NCBI GenBank assembly: GCA_028716365.1
Contig: JAQUPZ010000007.1
Location: 248,001 to 312,000, forward strand
DNA from: Kiritimatiellia bacterium
GTDB lineage: Bacteria > Verrucomicrobiota > Kiritimatiellia > UBA8416 > YA12-FULL-48-11
DNA length: 64,000 nt
Reading direction: 5' to 3'
Positions 51,231-62,100 of the stretch are shown here, one piece after another; position 1 is the first letter of the stretch; each line of letters starts with the position of its first letter. The translations under genes and the position numbers were made by a program. Below the pieces are notes generated by a model that ran no database searches, was not told the DNA's origin, and saw nothing but the letters and a program-made list of their open reading frames with translations.

Positions 51231-51268
51231 TAATTCTGGCACTGCAATACCGCAGGTGTCAACGGCCA
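51231..51268 (-). promoter_or_regulatory. Copy 3 of a recurrent promoter-like motif, oriented toward the AraC-type gene
   Basis: Minus strand: TTGGCCGTTGACACCTGCGGTATTGCAGTGCCAGAATTA; TTGACA-N18-CAGAAT. Confidence 0.6.
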
Positions 51269-51356
51269 AAAAAAGATCATTTCTTCTGTTGACGTTACAG
51301 TCGAGTTGCAGTAATGTTACTCGTATCACTAATGGTACTAATAAAAGGAGACCTCT

Positions 51357-52856
51357 ATGAGTCACAACTGTTGTACATGTCTGTCGCGCCGTCAGTGTCT
51401 TGGTCTGCTGTCGTCTGCCGCTATTGGTCTGACACTTGGGAAGGAGTCTCAAGCCTCGCTGTGGGGTTCCCGAAAACCAGCACCTGATTATGTTGATATA
51501 GACAAGATTCGTCCGCATCCCAAAGTATGTGTTGCGTATGCAGTTCTTGAAGAGAAACGGCCATACTGGCTCGGCTGGCCGGGAACATCGTATGATCTGG
51601 ATGCCCGCCAGAAAGAATATAAGGCAAAATTTGATGATTCATGCAAACGTCTCGGCATTGATGCAGAATGTGAACCACAACCTATTAATAATGACGACGG
51701 TGTTACAGCTTTCATTAATAAATTAAAGGATAAGAAGCCTGATGGGGTATTCATAACACTTCAAAGTATTTTTGACTGGCCGAGAATCAAGAAAATTCAC
51801 GGTGAAGCCGGGGTACCGGTAATTGTTTTTGCGCCTGTTGGAGTCTGTTTTACAGGGCATGTTCGCGATATCTCGCATCAGATAGGTGCTTATGTTGTTT
51901 CATCTCTTGATTGGTCTGCAGCTGAGGACGGCCTGCGGATGATCCGCGCGAAAAGGATGTACGAGGAAACGCGTGTTTTGTGGATACGTTCCGACAAGCG
52001 CGCAGATACCGTAATGGACAAGCTGGGCATGAAGATAAGGGCGATTCCACGAAATACGTTCAACGAGCTGTTTGATAAAATGCCTGAAAATGAGGAAGTA
52101 AAAGATGTATCCGCGGACATGCGGCATGCTGCAAAAAGAATTGTGGAACCGACGAAGCAGGACTGTCTTAATGCCGCACGTGTCTATACGACGGCGAAAC
52201 GCCTGATGGCGGATGAACAGGCAAATGCACTGTCGATGGATTGCCTGGGAATGGTCAGTTCCAAGGTCATGCCAACGCCGCCTTGCGGAGCGTGGGCAAG
52301 ATTCCAGGATGAAGGTATTACCGCTGGTTGTGAAGCGGACATGCACGGGGCAATTTCGCTGATGTTGTCCAGCTACCTGCTGGGAAGGCCTGGTTATATG
52401 AACGATCCGGTACCCGAGACCGCTAAAAATCTGCTAATTGCCTCGCACTGTGTGTCTGGCACCAGGATCCGTGGTTTTGACAAGCCGTCGGTCACGCATA
52501 TTCTGCGGAGCCATTCTGAATCGAACCTGGGTGTGTCGATTCAGGTGATATGGCCTGTTGGTGAACCGGTTACTTTGTTGAATTTGTCCAGTCCACCAAA
52601 TGAAATAATAGTTGATACAGGAACCGTTGTTGGTAACGTGGATACGCCCCCGGCAGGTGGATGCCGTACCTCGGTTGAGATCCGGATGGATAACGTGGAA
52701 GATGCAAGAGACGTGAAAGGTTTCCACCAGGTGGTTGTGCTGGGGAACCATAAGCGTATTGTTGAAGGTTTCTGTCAGCTTTATGGCATAAATGTTGTTC
52801 GCTCACCGGAGCATTCTGATTATCAGAAAAAAGAACCGGCCAAGCCGAAAGCCTGA
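51357..52856 (+). CDS. Secreted L-fucose/L-arabinose isomerase-like protein
   Basis: CTCLSRRQCLGLLSSAAIG signal; EADMHGAISLMLSSYLLGRPGYMNDPV; paralogous with the next gene. Confidence 0.65.
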   Translation: MSHNCCTCLSRRQCLGLLSSAAIGLTLGKESQASLWGSRKPAPDYVDIDKIRPHPKVCVAYAVLEEKRPYWLGWPGTSYDLDARQKEYKAKFDDSCKRLGIDAECEPQPINNDDGVTAFINKLKDKKPDGVFITLQSIFDWPRIKKIHGEAGVPVIVFAPVGVCFTGHVRDISHQIGAYVVSSLDWSAAEDGLRMIRAKRMYEETRVLWIRSDKRADTVMDKLGMKIRAIPRNTFNELFDKMPENEEVKDVSADMRHAAKRIVEPTKQDCLNAARVYTTAKRLMADEQANALSMDCLGMVSSKVMPTPPCGAWARFQDEGITAGCEADMHGAISLMLSSYLLGRPGYMNDPVPETAKNLLIASHCVSGTRIRGFDKPSVTHILRSHSESNLGVSIQVIWPVGEPVTLLNLSSPPNEIIVDTGTVVGNVDTPPAGGCRTSVEIRMDNVEDARDVKGFHQVVVLGNHKRIVEGFCQLYGINVVRSPEHSDYQKKEPAKPKA

Positions 52857-52990
52857 GATTAACAACGACTGGTTTTGCTTGTTTTTAACTGGAACAAAGT
52901 ACTGGGGCCGGGAGGAATTGTTTGTATGGGACTTCAGTTTCTGGTCATAGCTACAAGGGGAAAAGACATAAAAAGAAAAAGGAGATTACC

Positions 52991-54553
52991 ATGCAGAAAA
53001 GTGGTGTTGGTTTTGGATGTAGGGCTTGTGGATTGAGTCGGCGTCAATTTTTGTCCGGATGTGCGGCCTGCATCGGCAGCGCTGGACTTGTACTGCCAGT
53101 CCGGAATCTGATTGCAGCAGATGATGCCGGAAAAATCCGCATTCATATTGTGTATTCACTTCATGGGCCGAAACAGGAAAGACCTGACTGGCCGAACAAG
53201 GGATTTGATTTTGTCCCCGTCATGGATCGAATCAAAAGTGAACTGACGAAAAGTTGTCCCGGCTTTGAGTTTGTTTCTTCGATGGCCACCGGGGAAGCCG
53301 AAGCCAAAAAGATTCTGGAAGATGATAAATCAAAGAACTTTGATGGTTATCTTGTTTATCAAATGAACTGCTGGAATAAAGTGGTTCAGACAATAGCGAC
53401 CTCGGGCAAACCGGTACTTTATGCCGACTTCCAGTTTGGCGGAAGTGGCGGTTTCCTGGTTTACACGGCTGGATTCATCCGTAAAAATGCCTCGAACGTT
53501 GGTTTTGTTGCTTCGTCGCGGATTGAGGACCTCGTTGAAGCGGTAAAGTGTTTTGAACTCGTGAAAAAAGGCGGCTCGATCTCCGATTTTACAGCGGCCA
53601 CCGCCAAGGTACGAATGAACAAAACTCCAAAGCCAGGTGATCTAACCTGCAAACCGGACAAACTGAAGTGCCTTTCAACCGATGAGTGTCTCAAGAAGAT
53701 GAAGGAATCAAAGATACTTGCCGTCCGCAGTAATACGCCGGGACCGTCCAGCACTGTACTGGGTATACCGCTCGTTAATCTGGCATTCTCGGAAATTAAC
53801 GAGGCATGGAAAGCGGCGGACAAAAATGAATCCCGTGCTGTTGCCGATCGCTGGCAGAAGACTGCAGCGACTGTTGTTGATGTCAGCAGGGAAACCCTTG
53901 AGACCTCTGCGGCAATGTATCTCGGGATGAAATCGGTATTGAAGAAACACGGAGCAAATGCCATAACGATTAACTGCCTGGGCGGTTTTTATGGAGGGCA
54001 TATCCATGCCTATCCGTGTCTTGGGTTCTACGAATTATTGAATGAAGGGCTGGTAGGGGCATGCGAATGCGATGTTCGCTCCACAGCCACGATGGTTGCG
54101 ATGACAGCGTTAACCCAGGGGCGCCCTGGTTATATTTCTGATCCTATAATTGATACCGCAAAGGGGCATATTGTTTATGCGCACTGCGTGGCTTCGAATA
54201 AGGCTTTTGGACCGCAGGGGGAAACAAATCCGTTCCAGATTCTTACGCACTCTGAAGATCGGCAAGGTGCGTCGGTACGTTCGGTATTGCCGGTAGGTTA
54301 TCTTACTTCAACCCTTGAAGCCGACCAGGGACGTAAGGAAATTCTCTTTCACCGGAGCCGGGCGGTGGCAAATGATCCAGATGATCGTGCCTGCCGTACG
54401 AAGCTGGCCGGGGAACCTCTTGGTGATATAGAAAAACTTTTCACTTCGTGGGACCAATGGGGCTGGCACCGGGTCACATATTATGGTGATCTCAAGGACC
54501 CCGTCTACGCTCTGGCAGATGCGATGGGTTTCAAAGTTGTTGAAGAGGCATAA
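52991..54553 (+). CDS. Secreted L-fucose/L-arabinose isomerase-like protein, paralogue
   Basis: CRACGLSRRQFLSGCAACIGSAGLVLP Tat-like signal; INCLGGFYGGHIHAYPCLGFYELLNEGLVGACECDVRSTATMVAMTALTQGRPGYISDPIIDTAKGHIVYAHCVAS. Confidence 0.65.
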   Translation: MQKSGVGFGCRACGLSRRQFLSGCAACIGSAGLVLPVRNLIAADDAGKIRIHIVYSLHGPKQERPDWPNKGFDFVPVMDRIKSELTKSCPGFEFVSSMATGEAEAKKILEDDKSKNFDGYLVYQMNCWNKVVQTIATSGKPVLYADFQFGGSGGFLVYTAGFIRKNASNVGFVASSRIEDLVEAVKCFELVKKGGSISDFTAATAKVRMNKTPKPGDLTCKPDKLKCLSTDECLKKMKESKILAVRSNTPGPSSTVLGIPLVNLAFSEINEAWKAADKNESRAVADRWQKTAATVVDVSRETLETSAAMYLGMKSVLKKHGANAITINCLGGFYGGHIHAYPCLGFYELLNEGLVGACECDVRSTATMVAMTALTQGRPGYISDPIIDTAKGHIVYAHCVASNKAFGPQGETNPFQILTHSEDRQGASVRSVLPVGYLTSTLEADQGRKEILFHRSRAVANDPDDRACRTKLAGEPLGDIEKLFTSWDQWGWHRVTYYGDLKDPVYALADAMGFKVVEEA

Positions 54554-54564
54554 ATATTCTGTTT

Positions 54565-55386
54565 ATGACAAATAGAAAACATCGATCAGGACGACCAGTG
54601 CCGGTTGGTACAGATAGTGAAAAGAATGGTTGTGTTACACCGGCGCTGGATCGCGGGCTTGCAGTACTGGAATTGCTGGTTAATTGTAATACTCCGTTAC
54701 GTGCCATTGATATGGCCCAGGAGTTGAAAATACCAAAGGGTAGTCTTGGCCGTATTCTCAAGAACCTGGTGGATCGTGGTTACCTGGAACGTGATGACCG
54801 GACCATGACTTTTACCCTTACGTCGAAGTTGCTGACCATGGGCAGTTTGACGGTGTGCGAGAGCCATCTGATTGAAAAATCGCTGGATGTCATGAGGGAC
54901 CTTCGTGACCAGACACTGGAAATGGTCATGATCCAGGTTCCATTGAATGATCTGGAAGGCGTTGTGCTGAACACCATACCTTCCCGTCACCAGGTCCGGC
55001 TGATGGTTGATCCGGGTACTCATTTTGAATTTCACAACACTGCCCCGGGAAAATCTATTCTGGCTTTTCTACCGGAAAAAGATTTTGAACGGATCATTGC
55101 GGGTATCAAACTTACTCGAACTACGGATAGAACGATTACGAGCAAGGAAGAGCTTCGCCGAGAGATAGAGGAAACACGCGAACGCGGATATGCCATGGAT
55201 AAGGGGGAATGTGTTGAAGGTATTTTCTGCGTCAGTGCTCCAATCTATGACAGGAATAAGCACCTCGCGGCTACTTTGACGATGACGGGGCCATCGACCC
55301 GTTTATCGGTTACAAAATTGAAAGAAATGGCTCCACTGGTTATTGCACATGCCAACGAGATATCACGCCGTTTAGGATATGTGTAA
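54565..55386 (+). CDS. IclR-family transcriptional regulator
   Basis: ALDRGLAVLELLVNCNTPLRAIDMAQELKIPKGSLGRILKNLVDRGYLERDD; HFEFHNTAPGKSILAFLPEKD. Confidence 0.92.
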   Translation: MTNRKHRSGRPVPVGTDSEKNGCVTPALDRGLAVLELLVNCNTPLRAIDMAQELKIPKGSLGRILKNLVDRGYLERDDRTMTFTLTSKLLTMGSLTVCESHLIEKSLDVMRDLRDQTLEMVMIQVPLNDLEGVVLNTIPSRHQVRLMVDPGTHFEFHNTAPGKSILAFLPEKDFERIIAGIKLTRTTDRTITSKEELRREIEETRERGYAMDKGECVEGIFCVSAPIYDRNKHLAATLTMTGPSTRLSVTKLKEMAPLVIAHANEISRRLGYV

Positions 55387-55508
55387 GTCAATTTTGCGCC
55401 CTTAAAACCGAAAAATTGATTCCTCTGCACGTGATGTTAATACCTTGCAATTATATTCATTCGGTATTGCGAAATGAGGTTTAGGGTCAACGAGAGGGAT
55501 CAATAAGA

Positions 55509-55537
55509 CTGTTGACCTCATCCACTTCAAACTGTTA
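55509..55537 (+). promoter_or_regulatory. Candidate sigma70-type promoter for the PIG-L gene
   Basis: TTGACC-N17-TTAAAA within the 55387-55611 gap; coordinates approximate. Confidence 0.35.
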
Positions 55538-55611
55538 AAAACATACATAATTTGGTCAAATCAGCATTAGAAATTTTAACAACGAGTATATCTCAGAAAT
55601 GGAGAAAACTG

Positions 55612-56586
55612 GTGAAAAATAAAACTGTTGGTTCAATGATATTTGTTTCGGTAACAGCGTTGTTGATGTTTGTATTGTGCAATAGTCCAGTTTATGCGGC
55701 ACAAGGGGATTTGTCCACTTCTCCTCTTGCCAGTGAACGGGCTTCTGCTGTGACTTCGGCTGAAAAGGGTAAGTTACGTATCATTGCTTTTGGCGCACAT
55801 CCTGATGATTGCGAAATCAGGGCAGGTGGCGTGGCGGCAATGTGGGCGGCCAAGGGGCATAAGGTCAAATTTGTTTCGACCACCAATGGAGATGTTGGCC
55901 ACTGGAAAAGTGCAGGTGGTCCGCTTGCCGTCCGGCGTCTGGCAGAGGTTAGAGAAGCGGCCAAAATTCTTGGCATCGAAACTGAGGTACTTGATATTCA
56001 CGATGGTGAACTTATGCCCACCCTGGAAAACAGGCGCACAATTACAAGGATGATCCGGGAATGGAAAGCAGATATTGTTCTCGCGCATCGTTCTAATGAT
56101 TACCATCCGGATCATCGTTATACAGGTATCCTGGTGCAGGATGCGGCGTTTATGGTGACAGTTCCTTTCTTCTGTCCGGATGTGCCGCACCTTTCCGCAA
56201 ACCCGATCTTTCTGTATTTTTCCGATAATTTTCAAAAACCTAATCCTTTCCAACCAGACATAGTAGTTTCACTCGACAGTATAATTGATAAAAAGTTGGA
56301 CGCCCTTCTTACGCTCGAATCGCAATTTATAGAAGGTTGTGTTTCCGGACACGAGGGATTGATTCCCAAGAATGAACAGGAACGTGTTGTCCGTTTCAAT
56401 ACAGTTCGTAATAGTTTTCGAGGTCGGTTCGAATCCATAGCCAGTAAATACCGGTCTAAGCTGGTCGAGATGTACGGTGAAGAAGCAGGCGGGAAAGTTA
56501 AATGTGCTGAGGCGTTTGAGCTTTGTGAATACGGCCGTCGGCCATCAATTACCGATCTTAAAAAAGTTTTTGGGATCACAAATTAA
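55612..56586 (+). CDS. Secreted PIG-L/LmbE-type deacetylase
   Basis: Signal peptide; FGAHPDDCEIRAGGVAAMWAAKGHKVKFVSTTNGDVGH; HRSNDYHPDHRYTGILVQDAAF. GTG 55612 preferred over 55552. Confidence 0.88.
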   Translation: MKNKTVGSMIFVSVTALLMFVLCNSPVYAAQGDLSTSPLASERASAVTSAEKGKLRIIAFGAHPDDCEIRAGGVAAMWAAKGHKVKFVSTTNGDVGHWKSAGGPLAVRRLAEVREAAKILGIETEVLDIHDGELMPTLENRRTITRMIREWKADIVLAHRSNDYHPDHRYTGILVQDAAFMVTVPFFCPDVPHLSANPIFLYFSDNFQKPNPFQPDIVVSLDSIIDKKLDALLTLESQFIEGCVSGHEGLIPKNEQERVVRFNTVRNSFRGRFESIASKYRSKLVEMYGEEAGGKVKCAEAFELCEYGRRPSITDLKKVFGITN

Positions 56587-56673
56587 TCAAACCAATAATT
56601 TTTACTGCTGAATCAGAAGTATCGGGGCGAGAGAAAATCTGATCCGGTTTTCATGTAGATTGTGATGTTGACT

Positions 56674-56691
56674 GTTGAAGTTGTATTCAAC
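56674..56691. promoter_or_regulatory. Operator-like inverted repeat upstream of the Gfo/Idh/MocA gene
   Basis: GTTGAA-GTTGTA-TTCAAC, downstream of a TTGACT box, 25 nt before the ATG at 56716. Confidence 0.35.
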
Positions 56692-56715
56692 ATTTGAATG
56701 GGAGGGTATGATGTC

Positions 56716-58008
56716 ATGAAGGAAGTGAAACCTTTGCGAATAGCATGTATTGGTTGTGGAGCAAGAGCACAGACCTATACGCAACTGATGGTCAAGCGAC
56801 CGGATCGTTTCCAGGTTGTTGCGGGTGCCGATCTCGTACCGGAACGTGTAGAAAAAATGCGTAAAATATCGAATAATCCTGGATTCCAGGGTTTTTCAGA
56901 TATTGACAAATTGTTTGCGGTAAAGAATCTTGCAGACGTGATTATTATCGCCACTCAGGATAATTATCACTACATCCCATGCGGTCGCGCACTGGAGCTT
57001 GGTTATAATGTTCTGCTGGAAAAGCCAATTGCAACGCAGGTTGACCAGGTGCTTGAAGTCGAACGTCTCGCCCTCAGGGCGAACCGGCGCGTGATGGTTT
57101 GTTTTGTTCTGCGTTTTGCGGCGTTCTACCGGAAGGTGAAGGAGATCATTGATTCCGGTGCGCTGGGTGAGATTGTTTCCATCCAGGCCAATGAGGGTGT
57201 GATGCCCTGGCACCAGGCGCATTCATTTGTCCGTGGCCACTGGTCTGTTGTTGGCAAAAGTTCGCCCATGATTCTTTCGAAGTGCTGCCATGACACCGAT
57301 ATTGTCTACTGGCTGGTGGGACGTCGTTGCAGGAAGATAGCCAGTTTTGGATCACTTGAATACTTCCGTTCTGAACGTGCACCGGCAGGAGCGCCAGCCC
57401 GGTGTACGGATGGCTGTCCTGTGGGCAAGGAATGTCCTTATAACGCTCTTCGTTATGCCGGTGATATGCGGGATCCATGGCTGGGTATGGTGTATGACCG
57501 TGCGCAGGAAGCCAGCCCCGAAGCAATTACTTCCTGGCTGAAGACAAGTCCATGGGGCCGTTGCGTATATCATTGTGATAATGATGCAGTAGACCGGCAG
57601 GTGCTTGCGATGGAATTTGAGGGCGGTGTGACAGGAACCTTCACGATGACAGCTTTTGCATATGGCCGCCATATAGAGGTCTACGGCACGCGTGGTGTTC
57701 TCAAGGGAGGAGAAACGTATCGTCAACATTTTGGTTCACACTTGGTATTGATTCCGCACGAAGGAGAGGTCAGCCGTTATACAGTTCAAGCTGAAGATGG
57801 CGGTTACGAATTACATGGCGGTGGAGATCCGGGCCTGGTCAACGCGCTCTATGAAGAAATGACAAAACCTGATGGCGCACCGCTGGAAGCGGCCATTTCT
57901 TCGACAGTTCACGGTCATATTATTGGTTTTGCTGCAGAAGAAGCGCGTCAAACTGGACAAACTGTTGATATTGAACAATTTCAGAAAATGCATCTGAAGA
58001 AAAAGTAG
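56716..58008 (+). CDS. Gfo/Idh/MocA family oxidoreductase
   Basis: LRIACIGCGARAQTYTQLMVKRPDRFQVVAGADLVPERV; NVLLEKPIATQVDQVLEVERLA; GGAGGG SD 9 nt upstream. Confidence 0.93.
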   Translation: MKEVKPLRIACIGCGARAQTYTQLMVKRPDRFQVVAGADLVPERVEKMRKISNNPGFQGFSDIDKLFAVKNLADVIIIATQDNYHYIPCGRALELGYNVLLEKPIATQVDQVLEVERLALRANRRVMVCFVLRFAAFYRKVKEIIDSGALGEIVSIQANEGVMPWHQAHSFVRGHWSVVGKSSPMILSKCCHDTDIVYWLVGRRCRKIASFGSLEYFRSERAPAGAPARCTDGCPVGKECPYNALRYAGDMRDPWLGMVYDRAQEASPEAITSWLKTSPWGRCVYHCDNDAVDRQVLAMEFEGGVTGTFTMTAFAYGRHIEVYGTRGVLKGGETYRQHFGSHLVLIPHEGEVSRYTVQAEDGGYELHGGGDPGLVNALYEEMTKPDGAPLEAAISSTVHGHIIGFAAEEARQTGQTVDIEQFQKMHLKKK

Positions 58009-58080
58009 TACGTAATAAAAATCGCATAAAAATCTGTTACTTAACGTGTTGGAACATAGAAACTCTCTGGTGAATAAAAT

Positions 58081-59127
58081 ATGAATTTCATTACTATGGT
58101 TTGCAAAAAATCAATCTTGTATGTTTTTATCCCCATACTTTTGTTTGGGGCCGGATGTTTGATGTCGACCTGTAGTCTTGTGGACGAATTAAATTCTCCG
58201 GATCCAGCGCAACGGCGTAGTGCTGTGATCGAAGTCGCACGCAAGAAATCGGCGGATAGTGTTCTGAATTTGACTAAGGCATTGAACGATTCGAATGCTG
58301 TGGTACGTCATACGGCGGCACGAGAACTCCGGAAGATGGGTATGCTGGCGATCGGGTCTTTAACTAAGGCCTTACAGAATTCCGACCCGGAAATCCGTAT
58401 GACAGCATTCCTTGCATTAAACGATCTGGGGATGTTGAAGATTGAGAATATCGCTTTTGCCATTAAGGATAATGACAGTGTGGCAATGCGTATGAGTGCC
58501 GTGGAGATATTGGCGAGAATGCCCCAATCAAAAGAAACAAGGGATTTACTTGGGATGGCGTCAAAGGACGAATCAAGGACGGTTAAGGAACTCGCATCAA
58601 AAGCGCTTAATTTCTTCCCGTTCTTTCGAGAAGCTGAGTCCATTCGGGACCATGCAGATCAGATAATCAATGTAATTCAGACAATTCCGCTACCTGCCGA
58701 TGGCTGGAAACTGAAGTTTGACCCGCAGAGAAATGGACATACACAGAAATGGTTTGTCCCTAAATTGGATGAAACAGACTGGGCTCCAGTGAGTATCGAC
58801 AGGTTCTGGGATGATTTCGGATTCAAAAACAACACGGGGATTGGCTGGTATCGCGGCCGGTTCGTATTGCCTGAGAAGCCGAAGATGAATGCCGTTGAAT
58901 TGAGTTTTGGAGCAGTCGACGAGACGGCCTGGATATGGATTAACGGTACGTATGCCGGACAGCACGATATTGGACCGAATGGAAGGGATGTATCATTCCG
59001 GATTGATGTCACATCGTTTTTAAAATGGGGCACGGAAAATCAGATCACTATCCGTGTGCTTAACACGGCAATGACAGGCGGCATCTGGAAACCCGTAACG
59101 CTTGAAGTGATCAGGCTTGGGAACTAA
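58081..59127 (+). CDS. HEAT-repeat lipoprotein with C-terminal GH2-like jelly-roll domain
   Basis: N-terminal lipobox-like segment; HEAT-like SPDPAQRRSAVIEVARKK...VVRHTAARELRKMG...DPEIRMTAFLALNDLG; C-terminal GWYRGRFVLPEKPKMNAVELSFGAVDETAWIWINGTYAGQHD. Confidence 0.75.
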   Translation: MNFITMVCKKSILYVFIPILLFGAGCLMSTCSLVDELNSPDPAQRRSAVIEVARKKSADSVLNLTKALNDSNAVVRHTAARELRKMGMLAIGSLTKALQNSDPEIRMTAFLALNDLGMLKIENIAFAIKDNDSVAMRMSAVEILARMPQSKETRDLLGMASKDESRTVKELASKALNFFPFFREAESIRDHADQIINVIQTIPLPADGWKLKFDPQRNGHTQKWFVPKLDETDWAPVSIDRFWDDFGFKNNTGIGWYRGRFVLPEKPKMNAVELSFGAVDETAWIWINGTYAGQHDIGPNGRDVSFRIDVTSFLKWGTENQITIRVLNTAMTGGIWKPVTLEVIRLGN

Positions 59128-59199
59128 AGATTGAGACAGGGAAGATTTCTCGCTGAATTCATTAGCGGTTTTAAATCATACTGGGTAACAGGTTTCAAT

Positions 59200-62100
59200 A
59201 TGGAGGCGAATATGTCGATGGATATTTTCTTCTGCGGCAGGAAGTTGTCATGTGTAATTCTGATATCTTGCATGGTGTTTTCCGGAGGACAAGCACAGGA
59301 ACAAGAATTACAGCCATGGCAGAAACCATATAGTGGAGTTGAAGCAACTGGTGAATCAGTATTGGGATTATGGCAATTCTCGCCGGGTACTGAGACTGTG
59401 GATGCTTCGGGGAAAGGACATGACCTGAAACTGCGCGGTACGGGGATCTTCAATAAAGACGGTCATTTTGGTTCGTGTCTGGAGACTTTTGCATCTGTCA
59501 ATGGTGACAAAGCTACGGGTGCAGAGGTGGCGAACAGTACCGGTATGACACCAGCTGGCGCATTTACCCTCGAGATGTGGATCAAACCGAAGCCGGAATT
59601 TGAGGAATATACAAAGGGTGTTTGGTTGCTTGATAAGATGTATGTCAACTACAAGCATACATCTCCAAACATGGAGTATATGCGTGACTATGCTTTACTC
59701 CTCAACCAGCCTGTCAAGGGTGAGCGTACGCTTCTTGTGTATCTTGGTTTCAAAGATGATATGGTTTCGTATACTTCGCGACCTGTCCGGTTTGCGCCTG
59801 ATGTCTGGCATCATATTGCATTTACTTACGATGGGACCGGAGACGGCAGATTCTTCTGTGACGGCGAATCGATTGGAGGAGGTAATTATCCCGGCCGCAA
59901 GGCGGTTGTTCCTGGTACACGCTCCATTGTGATCGGTGATCGTATCGGCAGTAGTTATGGCGGGTTTCCGGGATTCATTTCGCAGGTACGTATCTGCAAC
60001 CGTGCCTTAAAATTCTATTCCGGCATGATTGGTCTTTCTGCTTCCGGCCGGACTTCTTTTATTCGTATGGAGAAGAATGGCCGTGCTGAATGGACGGTTG
60101 CCAGCAATATGGGTTCACCACTGGTTGGTGCCACACTTGTCGTGGATATTGCCGGCGTTGGTGTACAACGATTACCCATTCACACGGTTGAGGCGGGTAC
60201 TGAGCTAAAGCTAAATTCCATCATTGATACACGAGGCCGGCCCGGGCAGTACACGATGAATGGCAGGATTGAAGGAGCCGATGGCAAAGTGTTTGCATCC
60301 CAGGTTACTGTGCCTCTTACGATTGTACCCCGGCCATTACCGTTCCGGATGCCTGTGGTCATGTGGGGTGGACCGGACATCAGGGATGAAAAGGTGTTTC
60401 GAGTCGTAAAGCACATAGGATTTACACATAGTCTGAACAGTCCTCATGTGGATCAAGAGCGGATATGGAATACCGGTGAACCTAATGAAGCAGAATCAGA
60501 CGCTTCTTACAAGCAGTTGCTTGACTATGCCTTGGCCAATGACTACGGGATTGCCGCAAATCCCGGGCCAGCGCGGTGGATTGGTCAGACAAAAAAGGAG
60601 TTTTTGCGAGTGGATCGCAGTGGCAAGCCATACACTGATAAACATGTTGAAGTAAATCCCTGTGGTCTCTATCCAGGTGCGATTGATTTCTGTTACAACG
60701 TTGGCGCTTCGATTGCACGGAATTATGGTGCATATCCCGGTCTGCAGGCCGCGTTAATTCATTCGGAAGTTCGTGACAGTAGCCAGCTTTGTTTTCACGA
60801 ATGTGACCGGGCGGCTTTTCGAGCATATGCCGGATTTGATATCCCTGATCAGGTTAACAGCAAGCATGGTGTGAACTACAAGGGGATCAGTGATTTCCCG
60901 GCGGATCATATTATTCCGGACAATTATCCGTTACTTACTTATTACCGCTGGTTCTGGAAGCAGGGTGATGGGTGGAACCAGATTCATTCAGCAGTGCACC
61001 GAGGTCTGAAGTCCACGGGGAGAACAGACATATGGACCTGGTTTGATCCGGCTGTGCGGGTTCCGAGCGTGTATGGCAGTGGTGGTGAGGTCGACATGGT
61101 ATCACAATGGACTTATTCATACCCGGACCCAATCAGGATCGGCCTTGCTACGGATGAATTATTTACCATGGCGGGCGGATCGAAGACACCACAGAAGGTG
61201 ATGAAGATGACACAGATCATCTGGTACCGGACACAAACCGCGCCCAAACCCAAACCCGGCGAAGAAGGGAAAGCCCCCAAGTCGTCCTGGCAGGATACCG
61301 TTCCAGAAGCCGACTTCCTGACGATTGCTCCAGATCATTTGCGCGTAGCATTCTGGTCCATGATATCCCGACCCGTCAGGGGGATCATGTATCACGGCTG
61401 GCAGTCACTGGTGGATACCGGCGCAAAAAAGGGATATTGCTTCACGCATCCTGAAACGCAGGAAGTTCTGGCACAACTCACGCGTGATGTTGTGAAGCCG
61501 CTGGGACCAACACTGCTTCAAGTGCCGGATCGTAAAAGTGATATAGGCTATCTTGAAAGTTTTGCATCTCAGATGTTTGCCGGTAAAGGTTCTTGGGGTT
61601 GGAGCGGTGACGACATGTATCTCGTTATGCAGTATGCCCAGCTTCAGCCGCGGATTCTCTACGAAGAGACTGTTGTTGAGCGGGGATTGGACGGACTCAA
61701 AGTCCTCGTCATGCCCGATTGTGATGTACTGCCCAGGAGTGTGGCGGAAAAGGTGAAGAAGTTCCAGCAGAGCGGTGGTCTTGTTATTGCGGATGAATTT
61801 TTAACTCCAGCTATCGTTCCCGATATCCGTCTGGCCAAGTATAAACGTGTCGGTAAGGCAGATGTAGATAAAGCGGCTATTCAGGCTAAAGCTGCTGAGC
61901 TTCGAAAAGAACTTGACCCATTCTATCGACGCGCCTCGGATTCCTCGAACATCGATGTTATTACACGTGTCCGCCGTTATGATACGACGGATTACCTGTT
62001 TGCTGTTAATGACTTGCGCCAGTATGGAAATTATGTCGGGCAGTGGAGGTTGGTGATGGAGAAGGGTTTGTCGACCAGCTCATTGCTGTTGTTGGATCGC

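Noticed and set aside
51231-51268. Reading the recurrent motif as a sigma54 promoter (TCTGGCACTGCAATACCGC)
   Set aside because: GG-to-GC spacing is 12 not 10, and the other copies do not retain GC; TTGACA-N17/18-CAGAAT explains all three copies better.
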